A DNA stretch of 64,000 nt from Vallitaleaceae bacterium 9-2 (GCA_038396585.1 CP121691.1:1116001-1180000), one strand, 5' to 3'; counted from the first letter of the stretch, positions 9,749 through 19,163 are shown. Made by a program: numbers and translations. Notes: generated by a model from the sequence alone, not told the origin.

Positions 9749-11194
9749 GTGATTAAAATAGGTGTAGCTTCAACACGGCGATTTGTATTTAGTAAAGAGG
9801 ATGCCCATAAGTACAAGGATTTGGTTTTAGAAAAACTGAAAGGTATGGAAAATATAGAGGTGGTGGATATTGAAAACATCAACTCAGAAGGCTTGTTATA
9901 TGATGATGACTCCCATGCGGATCAAATCAGTGAACTGTTTATCCGGGAAAAAGTTGACGCGGTTTTCTTTCCCCATACCAATTTCGGAACGGAAAACACC
10001 GTGTGTCGTGTGGCAAAGGCTGTGAATAAGCCGGTCCTATTATGGGGGCCTCGTGATGAAGATCCTTTAGAAGATGGTATGCGTTTACGCGATACTCAAT
10101 GTGGTTTGTTTGCTACAGGAAAAATATTGCGACGGTTTAATGTACCTTTTACCTATATTCCCAATACGCATCTAGATGATCCGATCTTTGAGAGAGGTCT
10201 AGATAACTTTATTGCTGCGGTTCAAGTAGTTAAGGCGATGGATCGTTTACGGATTCTTCAAATATCCACTCGTCCTGCAGGTTTTTGGACGATGATGTAT
10301 AACGAAGGTGAGCTTTTGGAAAAATTCGGCATCGAAATCTTCCCGATTACCCTTGTAGACATTAAAAATCGTACAGATGCTTTGGCGGCTTCGAATAATG
10401 AGGAAGTGACAAAGGTTGAACAGATGATTAAGGCAACAATGCAGACAGAGCATGTGACAGATGCGGCTATTCGCCAAATTGCGGCTTTAAAAGTAGCCAT
10501 GCAAGCCTTTGCCCATGCAAAAGGATGCAAGGCTATTGCAATTCAATGCTGGTCAGCGATGCAAGAAAGTATGAAGATTATGCCTTGTCTAGCCAACGCT
10601 CTACTAACAGATGAGTTTTTGCCAGTGACATGTGAGACGGATATTCATGGTGCGATTACCTCGGTGATGACTCAAGAAGCAGCAGGACGCACGACACCTA
10701 CATTTTTTGCAGATCTTACGGTACGTCATGCAGACAATGACAATGGAGAGCTTCTTTTTCACTGTGGAAACTTCCCTGTATCCTTGGCTTGCGAGGGATG
10801 CAATGCTTCAGCAGAAAAACACTTCTTGTTTGATGACCATGCACCGGGAACGTTTGAAGCCGAGATTAAAGGTGGTGACATGACGATTGTACGATTTGAT
10901 GGCGATCATGGAGAATATAACCTTTTCATGGGACATGCAAAAGGCATTCAAGGCAAGTATAGCCGAGGTTCTTATGTCTGGGTTGAAGTAGATGATTGGG
11001 TAAAATGGGAACGACGATTGGTTGAAGGGCCTTATGTTCACCATTGTGTAGGTATTCATGCGGATGTAATTCCGGTTCTATATGAAGCTGTAAAGTATAT
11101 CCCGGGAATTAAACTAGACCTTGTAGACACAACAGAAGACGCAATTGTTGATTGGTTGAATGGAGGTTCAAAGGCATGGATGTCAGAAGCTTAG
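9749..11194 (+). CDS. L-fucose/L-arabinose isomerase-like protein (FucI-type fold)
   Basis: A 481-residue protein of the L-fucose isomerase-like superfamily (COG2407 type), expected to interconvert an aldose and a ketose with a divalent metal. The N-terminal sugar-isomerase domain includes FFPHTNFGTENTVCRVAKA; the metal-site segment CETDIHGAITS begins near residue 293 and a late HHCVGIHAD near 430 supplies the expected histidine. It starts with GTG after GGAGG. It overlaps the transketolase N-subunit gene by 19 bases, so it is co-translated with it. It is shorter than true FucI (about 590 residues), so the substrate is probably not L-fucose. Neighbours suggest an aldose whose ketose phosphate is cleaved by a transketolase, for example D-apiose, but this is inference. 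Confidence 0.8.
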   Translation: MIKIGVASTRRFVFSKEDAHKYKDLVLEKLKGMENIEVVDIENINSEGLLYDDDSHADQISELFIREKVDAVFFPHTNFGTENTVCRVAKAVNKPVLLWGPRDEDPLEDGMRLRDTQCGLFATGKILRRFNVPFTYIPNTHLDDPIFERGLDNFIAAVQVVKAMDRLRILQISTRPAGFWTMMYNEGELLEKFGIEIFPITLVDIKNRTDALAASNNEEVTKVEQMIKATMQTEHVTDAAIRQIAALKVAMQAFAHAKGCKAIAIQCWSAMQESMKIMPCLANALLTDEFLPVTCETDIHGAITSVMTQEAAGRTTPTFFADLTVRHADNDNGELLFHCGNFPVSLACEGCNASAEKHFLFDDHAPGTFEAEIKGGDMTIVRFDGDHGEYNLFMGHAKGIQGKYSRGSYVWVEVDDWVKWERRLVEGPYVHHCVGIHADVIPVLYEAVKYIPGIKLDLVDTTEDAIVDWLNGGSKAWMSEA

Positions 11195-12015
11195 AAAAAA
11201 AAGCGGTTCAAATTAGAAAAGATGTCATTCAAATGATTTATGATGCAAAGACAGGACATACAGGAGGCGCCTTATCAGCAACAGATATTATGACCACCTT
11301 ATTCTATGGAATTATGAATATCACACCCGAGAACTCTAAACACCCGGATCGTGATCGGTTTATTCTCAGTAAGGGGCACTCGGTTGAACCTTATTGGACA
11401 ATTTTAGCGGAACGTGGATTTATTAAAAAGGAAGAATTAAAGACATTTAGTCAATTTAATAGTCGATTGATCGGTCATCCTAACAATAAGGTGGATGGTG
11501 TTGAGATGAATACCGGATCTTTGGGACACGGATTAAGTGTAGCTTCGGGTATGGCGCTTGCAGCGAAAATGGATAAAAAAGACTATCGTGTATTTACACT
11601 CATGGGCGATGGAGAACAAGCGGAGGGTTCTGTTTGGGAAGGGGCAATGTTTGCTGCCCATTATAAGTTGGACAATCTTGTGGCCATTATCGATCGTAAC
11701 CGATTGCAAATTAGCGGGTGTACGGAAGACGTGATGGGGCTTGATCCTTTAGATAAAAAATGGGAAAGCTTTGGTTGGAATGTTATGGAAGTGGATGGTA
11801 ACAATATCGAACAGCTCTATGATGCTTTGATTAAAGAGCCGGCTTGCATTGATAAACCGACGCTAATTCTAGCGAATACGATTAAAGGAAAAGGAGTCTC
11901 CTTTATAGAAAACCAGGCAGCTTGGCATCATAAGGTGCCTACAGAGCAAGAATATGTCCAAGCTATCAATGAGCTAGATCAGATGTTAGAAGCCTTGGAG
12001 GTGTCTCATGAATAA
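11176..12015 (+). CDS. Transketolase-like protein, N-terminal (thiamine-binding) subunit
   Basis: First half of a split transketolase. The thiamine diphosphate motif is GDGEQAEGSVWEGAMFAAHY with DNLVAIIDRNRLQ, and the early KTGHTGGALSATD and GHSVEPYW segments are typical. The chosen ATG (279 residues) follows GGAGG and AAAGG within the end of the isomerase gene. Together with the C-terminal subunit it should form an active alpha2beta2 enzyme that transfers a two-carbon unit from a ketose phosphate. Dedicated split transketolases in sugar operons often have a special donor; the coupling to an isomerase and an FGGY kinase fits apulose-4-phosphate transketolase (AptA-like) or general pentose phosphate use. 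Confidence 0.9.
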   Translation: MDVRSLEKKAVQIRKDVIQMIYDAKTGHTGGALSATDIMTTLFYGIMNITPENSKHPDRDRFILSKGHSVEPYWTILAERGFIKKEELKTFSQFNSRLIGHPNNKVDGVEMNTGSLGHGLSVASGMALAAKMDKKDYRVFTLMGDGEQAEGSVWEGAMFAAHYKLDNLVAIIDRNRLQISGCTEDVMGLDPLDKKWESFGWNVMEVDGNNIEQLYDALIKEPACIDKPTLILANTIKGKGVSFIENQAAWHHKVPTEQEYVQAINELDQMLEALEVSHE

Positions 12016-12955
12016 AATACCAAATAGAGAAGTGGTTAATGATGTCTTGGTAGAACATGCCAAGACCAATAAAGATATTGTTGTACTTGCAAGTGATTCG
12101 AGAGGTTCGGCAAAATTAGCACCATTTGCCAAAACGCATCATAACCAATTTGTTGAGACAGGGATTGCTGAACAAAATATTGTAGGTGTGGCGGCAGGAC
12201 TTGCTTCTTGTGGAAAGATACCTTTTGTTGCTTCTCCGGCATGTTTTTTAAGTATGCGAAGTGTAGAACAAGTGAAAGTTGACCTGGCTTATTCAAATAC
12301 AAATGTCAAGTTGGTCGGTATCAGTGGAGGGATTAGTTATGGCGCCTTGGGGATGTCTCATCATTCGGTTCAGGACTTAGCTGTTATGCGGGCGATTCCC
12401 GGAATGACGGTGGTGCTCCCGGCGGACCGTTTTGAGACACAAAAAATGGTTGAGGCCCTTTTAGAAACCTATGGTCCGACGTATATGCGAATCGGACGTA
12501 ATCCGGTTGAAGATGTCTATGATTCCTTGGATTATGAATTTAGACTAGGCAAGGCCAATGTGTTGTATGAAGGAAAAGATGTAACACTCATCGGTGCCGG
12601 AGAGACGGTACGCGTTGTTTTGGATGCTGCGCTTATGCTTGAAAAAGAAGGGATACATGCTCGGGTCTTAAATATGCATACTATAAAACCTCTCGATACA
12701 GAGGCTATCATTAATGCGGCTAGAGAGACCGGCTATATTCTTACACTAGAAGAACATAGCATCTATGGTGGTCTGGGTGGAGCTGTGTCTGAAGTGGTTG
12801 CAGCCCAATGTCCGGTTAAGATGGAGATTATGGGAATACCGGATGAACCGGCAGTTGCAGGAACCACGGGAGAAGTTTTTGCTCATTATGGAATGACGGC
12901 TGAGATGATATGTCAAAAGGTCAGTGCACAACTTGGTAAAAAAAAGGAGGCATAA
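12008..12955 (+). CDS. Transketolase-like protein, C-terminal subunit
   Basis: Second half of the split transketolase, 315 residues: pyrimidine-binding domain (FVETGIAEQNIVGVAAGLASCGKIPF) near residues 49-78 and a C-terminal transketolase domain (LIGAGETV, ILTLEEHSIYGGLGGAVSEVV). The invariant catalytic Glu is in the TGIAEQN segment. The start overlaps the N-subunit by 8 bases after TTGGAGG, giving tight coupling. It is followed within 2 bases by the FGGY kinase. Function is as for its partner (AptB-like is the specific hypothesis). Confidence 0.9.
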   Translation: MNKIPNREVVNDVLVEHAKTNKDIVVLASDSRGSAKLAPFAKTHHNQFVETGIAEQNIVGVAAGLASCGKIPFVASPACFLSMRSVEQVKVDLAYSNTNVKLVGISGGISYGALGMSHHSVQDLAVMRAIPGMTVVLPADRFETQKMVEALLETYGPTYMRIGRNPVEDVYDSLDYEFRLGKANVLYEGKDVTLIGAGETVRVVLDAALMLEKEGIHARVLNMHTIKPLDTEAIINAARETGYILTLEEHSIYGGLGGAVSEVVAAQCPVKMEIMGIPDEPAVAGTTGEVFAHYGMTAEMICQKVSAQLGKKKEA

Positions 12956-12956
12956 G

Positions 12957-14429
12957 ATGTATATCCTAGGAATTGATCAAAGTACTTCGGGAACCAAAGC
13001 TGTACTTGTCGATGTCAAAGGCCGTATTGTATATAAGGATATGCTAGAACACCGGCAATATTATCCAAAACCTGGATGGGTGGAGCATGACCTGGAAGAA
13101 ATCTATACGAATGTGGTAACTTTGATTGGTCGTGTCATAGAAAAAGTCGATCCAGGTGAAATTATGGGACTATCCATCACGAATCAGAGAGAAACGATTG
13201 CCTTTTGGGATGCCAAGACAAAAAAATCCTTGTGCCATGCCTATGTATGGCAGTGCCGACGCGGCTTAGAGATCTGTCAAGACTATAGCGAGAGAGGCTA
13301 TGATGAAATTATTGAAAAAAAGACAGGGCTTAAACTAGATACGTATTTTTCGGCGAGCAAAGTAAAGTGGGCAATGGAACATGAGGCTAAGGTTAGGAAA
13401 GCAAAAGAGCAAGGTACCCTCCGTGTGGGAACGATAGATGCCTGGTTGATTTTTCGCTTGACGCAGGGAAAAGTTTTTGCAACCGATCATACCAATGCGA
13501 GTCGGACCATGCTCTACAACATTGAAACATCTGACTGGGATGAGGAGCTGTTAACCCTTTTTGGTGCACAACGAGGGATGATGCCATGTATTTATCCGTC
13601 CAATGGAAGCTTTGGACGTGTAGAAGCGCCGGAACTTTTGAAGATAGGCGGATTGCCTATAGCAGGCGTTATCGGTGATAGTCAGGGCGCCTTATTTGGA
13701 CAGTTATGTTTTGAACGCGGGATGGCTAAAGCAACCTATGGAACCGGATCTTCCGTGATGATGTATACCGATCAAGAGCGAATTCGCTCGGACAATGGGT
13801 TGGTGACTTCGGTGGCGTGGGCTATGGATGATCAGGTATACTATGCGATTGAAGGACTCATCAATTCGTCAGGCGATACATTAAAATGGGTGAAGGAAAA
13901 CTTGGGGCTCTACCAAGAGGATGTCCAAGTGGAAACGATGATCCAGAGCTTGGATTCCAATGAAGGCGTTTACATTGTCCCGGCTTTTGTTGGGTTAGGC
14001 GCCCCTTATTGGAAAGGGGATGCTAAAGCTTCAATTGTAGGTCTTTCGCGTAAATCCCACCGGGCTCATATTGTTCGTGCGGCAGTAGAGTCGATGGCTT
14101 ATCAGGTATCGGATTTGATTCATTTGATGGAACGAGATGCTAAGATAGATGTTGCTACACTTAATGCAGATGGCGGGCCAACAAAGAATAAATTCTTGAT
14201 GCAATTACAGGCGGATGTCATAGGGGCAAAGGTTCGCTGTATTGAAAAACAAGAATTATCTGTCATGGGGGCTATATATCTTGGAGGGCTAAGCCTTGGT
14301 GTATGGCAAGACTTTGAAGCCTTAAAGGCGCTGCCTATGCAAGAAACCATCTATGAACCGATGCGTTCAAATCAGGAGGTCAAAGCTCTCCTTACAGGGT
14401 GGCATGATGCCATTGAGAGTGTCTGTTAA
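12957..14429 (+). CDS. FGGY family carbohydrate kinase
   Basis: ATP-dependent sugar or polyol kinase of 490 residues. The ATPase phosphate-1 motif is ILGIDQSTSGTKAVLVD; SITNQRETI, YGTGSSVMMYT and LNADGGPTKNKFLMQLQADV are the FGGY adenosine and phosphate-2 elements and most resemble glycerol kinases. AAAGGAGG precedes the ATG, one base after the preceding stop. As the last gene of an isomerase-transketolase operon it probably phosphorylates the ketose made by the isomerase before transketolase cleavage (an apulose kinase-like role). The closer likeness to glycerol kinase than to xylulokinase means a different polyol is possible. Confidence 0.88.
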   Translation: MYILGIDQSTSGTKAVLVDVKGRIVYKDMLEHRQYYPKPGWVEHDLEEIYTNVVTLIGRVIEKVDPGEIMGLSITNQRETIAFWDAKTKKSLCHAYVWQCRRGLEICQDYSERGYDEIIEKKTGLKLDTYFSASKVKWAMEHEAKVRKAKEQGTLRVGTIDAWLIFRLTQGKVFATDHTNASRTMLYNIETSDWDEELLTLFGAQRGMMPCIYPSNGSFGRVEAPELLKIGGLPIAGVIGDSQGALFGQLCFERGMAKATYGTGSSVMMYTDQERIRSDNGLVTSVAWAMDDQVYYAIEGLINSSGDTLKWVKENLGLYQEDVQVETMIQSLDSNEGVYIVPAFVGLGAPYWKGDAKASIVGLSRKSHRAHIVRAAVESMAYQVSDLIHLMERDAKIDVATLNADGGPTKNKFLMQLQADVIGAKVRCIEKQELSVMGAIYLGGLSLGVWQDFEALKALPMQETIYEPMRSNQEVKALLTGWHDAIESVC

Positions 14430-14460
14430 ATGAAGGCGTAAATAAACAATGACTAAAATA

Positions 14461-14497
14461 AAAAAGGTCCGGTACAATCTGTACTTGACCTTTTTTT
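14461..14497 (+). terminator. Bidirectional terminator between convergent operons
   Basis: AAAAAGGTC pairs with GACCTTTTT, with an inner GTACA/TGTAC stem. It serves the kinase operon and, on the other strand, the DUF1593 gene. Confidence 0.8.
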
Positions 14498-14504
14498 GTT
14501 GCGT

Positions 14505-15881
14505 TTATTGAACATGAATAATGATCCGCTGATAGCGTGTGAGAGCCGGTACGCCATCATCAGTGACTGCAAGGATGATATGGATTGAACCGGTACGAAA
14601 AACACGTTCAGTGGGGATGTCAAACCATGCTTCTTTTTCCGTGTGTTGATGAATCGTAATAGGTTGACCGCTTGTAGCAGATGAAGTGGAAAAACTTCCG
14701 GCCTCGGGATAATAAAACCATTCATAGCTTAAGTTGTCACCATCGGGATCATATGAACCTTCGGCGTTTAAGGTGATGGTATCGCCTAATTTGGCGTGTA
14801 AGACACTGGGGTGGGCTAGTTTTGGGACAGGGGGATGATTGGCGTCTTCATAGTTTGGGGTGACGCTCCAATCCATGCGTGCACGAAAATCATTTTGATA
14901 AGCGCTTCGCCAACGCCAAATCGTTGCTTTGTTAGAGGTATGCCAGAAATCATCCATACCAAGGACTTCGTCGCAGGCATCAGAGTAAAAAGGGCGCGTC
15001 TCAGGGGTTAAAAAGTGTTTTTGGGTAGGTGGTTGATAATACTCGTAACGTCCACCCCAACTGCCCCATTCTGGATGCTCGCTATCGCCTAACCCATTTT
15101 GGACTAAAAATAAAAAAGTGGGTGTGTCTCCTTCCATCAAAAATTTGGATGAAGGATATACGGCGCCTAGAGGACCTTTGGATTGAATGTGTTCTTCCAG
15201 CCATGGGTTATCTACAAGGGAAAAATCGGCACCACAAAAACGTCCGTGAAATCGATCGCCACTAATGCCGCTCCATGTGCCAAGGTGGTAGGCGCCACCG
15301 GCGTGAAATCCAGGGCTTGCAATGTAGTGAAGATCAGGGAAGGTTGCGCGCATCCAGGGACCGGAATCGTCCTGATCTGATATAGTATATACTCTTAATT
15401 TAGCGATGAGCTCCTTGAGTTTGGTCGCGCTGACGTCGGCTTGGAGTTGCCATAAGGTTTGAGCTAACACATTTGGACCGCCCCAGACTAAGACCCATAA
15501 AGGGCGAGGGTCATCCTTGAGCAGGCATGCACGTAATAAGTCGGAACCGGACGAGTTTTTACCTTCGCCGACAGCATTCATACCGTATTCTGGCAAGCCT
15601 TCTTTAATAATCGATTCAAGATAGTCGGCAGTTGGATAGCCATCTTCGTGGACTAAGAGGTTATCCCGGACAGAACGGTAAGCTTTAACGATTTCTTGAA
15701 TTCGCCACGGTGCTGTTTTGTCTTTAAGATGTATTGAGGTCGTTGCAACGAGGCCTTCTACATCCCACTGATTCGCATAGGTGAGAAAGCGGACTAGAGA
15801 CATAGCATCATCCGGTTCGTTTTCGATGTCGGTTAATACGAAGATGCGTGGTTTGGGTGGTGTATGACTTTGATTTAACAT
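14505..15881 (-). CDS. DUF1593 nucleoside-hydrolase-like protein with C-terminal Ig-like domain
   Basis: A 458-residue protein. The N-terminal part, [22 protein letters not shown], has the Asp-rich start of nucleoside-hydrolase-like (DUF1593) proteins, and [12 protein letters not shown] also fits. The last ~90 residues form an Ig/PKD-like beta domain ([18 protein letters not shown]...[14 protein letters not shown]). No signal peptide is seen, which is unusual for the family, so the protein appears cytosolic. I start at the ATG after GGAGG; a TTG 12 bases upstream is inside that site. It is divergent from regulator 2 and convergent with the isomerase operon. The fold suggests cleavage of a furanosyl bond; an apiofuranosidase or arabinofuranosidase role is speculation. 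Confidence 0.75.
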   Translation of the reverse strand: MLNQSHTPPKPRIFVLTDIENEPDDAMSLVRFLTYANQWDVEGLVATTSIHLKDKTAPWRIQEIVKAYRSVRDNLLVHEDGYPTADYLESIIKEGLPEYGMNAVGEGKNSSGSDLLRACLLKDDPRPLWVLVWGGPNVLAQTLWQLQADVSATKLKELIAKLRVYTISDQDDSGPWMRATFPDLHYIASPGFHAGGAYHLGTWSGISGDRFHGRFCGADFSLVDNPWLEEHIQSKGPLGAVYPSSKFLMEGDTPTFLFLVQNGLGDSEHPEWGSWGGRYEYYQPPTQKHFLTPETRPFYSDACDEVLGMDDFWHTSNKATIWRWRSAYQNDFRARMDWSVTPNYEDANHPPVPKLAHPSVLHAKLGDTITLNAEGSYDPDGDNLSYEWFYYPEAGSFSTSSATSGQPITIHQHTEKEAWFDIPTERVFRTGSIHIILAVTDDGVPALTRYQRIIIHVQ

Positions 15882-15990
15882 AAGAACCTCCAAATTTTAG
15901 TGAAATTAAATTAATATACTTAAATTCTATAGGTCTATATAGGAAAAGTCAACTAAATATAAGAAAAAAACCCCAAAAAATTGAAAATAC

Positions 15991-16019
15991 TTGACTAATT
16001 CACTGAAAAAGAATATAAT
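15991..16019 (+). promoter_or_regulatory. Promoter of regulator 2 operon with flanking repeats
   Basis: TTGACT and TATAAT with a 17-base spacer. AAATTAAGTATA (16043-16054) lies just downstream, and a near inverted copy, AATATACTTAAATT (15913-15926), sits near the divergent gene. Both resemble the motifs upstream of regulator 1 and the isomerase gene. Confidence 0.65.
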
Positions 16020-16072
16020 TTTAACTAAATATTTAATTAAATAAATTAAGTATATGCAAAAGGGGGTTGATT

Positions 16073-17098
16073 GTGCGAGCGAAGGATATAGCAAAAAATC
16101 TTGGAATATCTGCGGCAAGTGTATCACTTGTTATGAATAATAAACCGGGGGTAAGTGATGCGACCCGAGCAAAAGTGCTAAAAGCAATTCAAGAAACGCA
16201 ATATGGTATGGGGATAAAAAAAGTATCTTCAGATAAAACAGTGCTATTCTTAGTTCATCGTAACATTGAGTTGGATGAAAGCAGGGTGCCATATTTTTCA
16301 CAAGTTTTTGAGCAGGTGATGATTGGCATAGAAAGTGGCGCAAAACAAGAGCAATGTAAAGTGGTTATTCAATACATAGATAATATATCCATACAAAAAT
16401 TTGTTGAAGATCAAGTGCCGGCTAACATTGATGGAATCGTTTTATTGGGTACAGAAATTCGACAAAAATATGTACAAATGCTTTTAAAGTTGGATATACC
16501 TATTATTCTTATGGATAATTACATGTACAATCTTCCGATTCATTGTGTTGTAATCAATAATGAACAAGGGGTTCAACTAGCGATTAATCACTTCATTGAA
16601 AAAGGGCATGCTTCGATTGGCTATGTTCATGTAGCAGATAATGCGAATAATTTTCAAGAACGCTACTTTGGATTTATGCGTTCCATGCAACAATGGAAGC
16701 TGGAGATTGAACCTACGCATATCGTTTTTCTAAAAAGCGATAGTAACCAGACGTTGTATCAACAAGTGCTGGAAAAACTAAGTGGAATATGTTCTTTGCC
16801 GACAGCTTTTTTTGCCGATAATGATATTGTTGCCATAGAGGCATATAAGGCGCTGACCCAATTAGGGTATACGGTCGGAGAGGATATATCAATCATCGGA
16901 TTTGATGATATTGCCTATAGCCAAATAATGAATCCCCCATTAACGACGATTAAATCTCCCCAATATGCCATGGGTAAAGTGGCGGTTAATATGTTGATGC
17001 GTCAAGTGGAAAATTCGCTTTTAGGCATCCAAAAAGTAGAGATTATGACCTCTGTCGTATCGCGTCAGAGTGTAAAGCAAAGGAGAAGATTATGTTAA
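16073..17098 (+). CDS. LacI family repressor (regulator 2)
   Basis: A 341-residue LacI/GalR-type regulator. The helix-turn-helix is at residues 2-46 (RAKDIAKNLGISAASVSLVMNNKPG) and the effector domain carries PTAFFADNDIVAIEA and IIGFDDIAYSQIMNPPLTTI. The GTG start has AGGGGG six bases upstream; an in-frame TTG directly abuts that site and is unlikely. Its recognition helix (S-A-A-S-V-S) is close to that of regulator 1 (S-I-A-A-V-S), in keeping with the similar sites before both genes. It overlaps the GH127 gene by 7 bases, so it is coupled to it and probably controls it and the divergent DUF1593 gene. Confidence 0.9.
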   Translation: MRAKDIAKNLGISAASVSLVMNNKPGVSDATRAKVLKAIQETQYGMGIKKVSSDKTVLFLVHRNIELDESRVPYFSQVFEQVMIGIESGAKQEQCKVVIQYIDNISIQKFVEDQVPANIDGIVLLGTEIRQKYVQMLLKLDIPIILMDNYMYNLPIHCVVINNEQGVQLAINHFIEKGHASIGYVHVADNANNFQERYFGFMRSMQQWKLEIEPTHIVFLKSDSNQTLYQQVLEKLSGICSLPTAFFADNDIVAIEAYKALTQLGYTVGEDISIIGFDDIAYSQIMNPPLTTIKSPQYAMGKVAVNMLMRQVENSLLGIQKVEIMTSVVSRQSVKQRRRLC

Positions 17099-19065
17099 CA
17101 GATACAAAAAAATCAAAATACGCAAAGATTCATTCACTGCCTCATGATGCAGTTACCTGGACACAAGGATTATGGGCAGATAGTGTAAAGGTATGTGCCA
17201 AAGCAACCGTTCCTCAACTAAAGAAAATGTTTGATGATAAAGAGGTCAGTCATGTCGTTGAAAACTTTCGAATCTGTGCTAAAGAGGTAGAAGGGGAACA
17301 TGCAGGAACCGTATTTGGTGATGGGGATTTTTACAAATGGATGGAAGCGGCGCTGTATTCTGCGACGCGCTACAACGACCAAGCATTATTAGAAGAAATT
17401 GATGGATACATTGCCCTGATAGAACGTGCTCAGCAACCGGACGGATACCTATCAACAAAACAGATTATCGGTGAGATGAATCAAAATGGTATTGCTCGCA
17501 TGGGTGATATTAACGATTTTGAAGTTTATAATTTTGGGCATCTATTTACAACAGCTTGTCTGCATTATCGAATGACCGGTAGCAAACGCCTCTTAAATGT
17601 AGCCATTCGTACGGCGGACTATCTAGAACGCTTATATATAGAGGCTGCACAAAAAGGAGAAGTACAAACCGCAGTCTGCCCATCCCATTATATGGGGTTA
17701 ATTGAGATGTATCGAACGACCCAAGATGCAAAGTATCTAAAACTTGCAACAACGGCGATTGAACTAAGAGATTCAGTTGAAGATGGAACAGATGATAACC
17801 AAGATAGAACGAAGTTAAAAGAACATGAAAGCATTATCGGACATGCGGTCCGTGCAAATTATCTCTATAGCGGTGTTGCAGACCTCTACTTAGAAACGGG
17901 AGACTCTGAATATGTAAAAATGCTGGATAAGGTGTGGCATAGTTTGGTCAACCATAAGATTTATATTAATGGTGGATGTGGAGCGCTCTATAACGGTGTC
18001 TCTCCTTATGGGAACTTTTTTGTCGATCAAAAAGTTCATCAAGCCTATGGATATGAATATCAATTGCCAAATATTACGGCGTATAATGAGACATGTGCCA
18101 GTGTTGGGCTAGTGATGTGGGCACATAGAATGTTTGCAATAAAAAAAGAAGCGCATTTTTATGATATGTTGGAAAAAACTATGCTAAACCTCAACTTAGC
18201 AGCGATTAGTTTAGACGGTCGTAAATATTTTTATGAAAACATGTTGCGTAGAACCAAAGAGTTGAAGTATGAACTGGTGTGGCCATTGACACGTACGGAA
18301 TATATTACAAGTTATTGTTGTCCTCCAAATGTCGCACGTGTGATTGCCCAAAGCACGGAATATGCCTATAGCACTTCGAAGGACACGGTTTATGTGGGCA
18401 TGTATGGGGCAAACACGGCGACAGTAGCTTTAGATGAACAGACACAATTTTATGTGGAGCAAAAGACCGATTATCCCTATCATGGTCGGGTAGAATTTAA
18501 TGTACGACCTGTTACCAATAATGAGGGAGCCTATATAGGCGTGAGAATACCTAGCTGGGTCCAAAAGGGATATATTCAAGATGGATATGGTAAAAGGATA
18601 ATACTAGAAGCTAAAGATGCCAACACATTTGTCCAAGTAGCCTTGGCTGGGAATGTGGAGACGAAGATTGAAGTGTTTTTTGACATGGACGTTCGTCTAA
18701 CAACCGCTCATCCTATGGTTGAAGAAGATACGAACCAAGTGGCTGTTGAAAAAGGACCGCTTGTATATTGTGTGGAATCATTTGATATTGATGTGGCAAC
18801 CGTTGATGATATTATGCTCACGCCGGATGTCAATTTTACAGAACACACATATACGATTATGGATCGAGACGTTATGGCGCTAGAAGCGGATGTTCTTGTT
18901 ATGAAGCGACCTGAAAAAGAACGGGATAGCTTGTATCAAACCTTAGATTTTCAAGGTTTTGAACGTAAAAAGATGCGGATGATTCCTTACTTTGCATGGG
19001 ATAATCGCGGGGTTGAAGAGATGAAGATATGGCTTCCGATTACGTTTCCATATGAAAAACTCTGA
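17092..19065 (+). CDS. GH127 family glycosidase (beta-L-arabinofuranosidase type)
   Basis: A 657-residue protein of the DUF1680/GH127 family, whose founding member releases L-arabinose from beta-L-arabinofuranosides through a zinc-held cysteine nucleophile. The key residues are visible: YNETCAS with Glu333 and Cys335, and SYCCPPN with Cys409 and Cys410, at spacings close to those of the Bifidobacterium HypBA1 enzyme. DGYLSTK and the (alpha/alpha)6-barrel pattern also fit. No signal peptide is seen, so it works on imported oligosaccharides. The start overlaps regulator 2 after AAAGGAG. Some GH127 members act on rhamnogalacturonan II side chains, so the true substrate could be there. Confidence 0.88.
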   Translation: MLTDTKKSKYAKIHSLPHDAVTWTQGLWADSVKVCAKATVPQLKKMFDDKEVSHVVENFRICAKEVEGEHAGTVFGDGDFYKWMEAALYSATRYNDQALLEEIDGYIALIERAQQPDGYLSTKQIIGEMNQNGIARMGDINDFEVYNFGHLFTTACLHYRMTGSKRLLNVAIRTADYLERLYIEAAQKGEVQTAVCPSHYMGLIEMYRTTQDAKYLKLATTAIELRDSVEDGTDDNQDRTKLKEHESIIGHAVRANYLYSGVADLYLETGDSEYVKMLDKVWHSLVNHKIYINGGCGALYNGVSPYGNFFVDQKVHQAYGYEYQLPNITAYNETCASVGLVMWAHRMFAIKKEAHFYDMLEKTMLNLNLAAISLDGRKYFYENMLRRTKELKYELVWPLTRTEYITSYCCPPNVARVIAQSTEYAYSTSKDTVYVGMYGANTATVALDEQTQFYVEQKTDYPYHGRVEFNVRPVTNNEGAYIGVRIPSWVQKGYIQDGYGKRIILEAKDANTFVQVALAGNVETKIEVFFDMDVRLTTAHPMVEEDTNQVAVEKGPLVYCVESFDIDVATVDDIMLTPDVNFTEHTYTIMDRDVMALEADVLVMKRPEKERDSLYQTLDFQGFERKKMRMIPYFAWDNRGVEEMKIWLPITFPYEKL

Positions 19066-19126
19066 CATAATATAAGAAATGAGAGACTATATTCTTAAAA
19101 TAGAAGATGGTAAGATAAAAATGTAG

Positions 19127-19140
19127 TTAAATTAACTTAA
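19127..19140 (+). promoter_or_regulatory. Shared AT-rich operator candidate before the ABC transporter
   Basis: TTAAATTAACTTAA, identical to the motif at 9648-9661 before the isomerase operon and in both cases followed by an ATATT-like stretch. It lies 24 bases before the binding protein start, a position suited to repression. Confidence 0.55.
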
Positions 19141-19163
19141 TATATTAATTTGGAGGGAAAACA

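Noticed and set aside
9749-11194. Annotating the isomerase as L-fucose isomerase
   Set aside because: The protein is about 100 residues shorter than FucI, and no fuculose kinase or aldolase is nearby, so the substrate is left open.
11176-14429. A sulfoquinovose transketolase pathway as explanation for the split transketolase
   Set aside because: As I recall it, that pathway needs no sugar kinase at this point, and I saw no sulfosugar-specific gene such as a sulfoquinovosidase.
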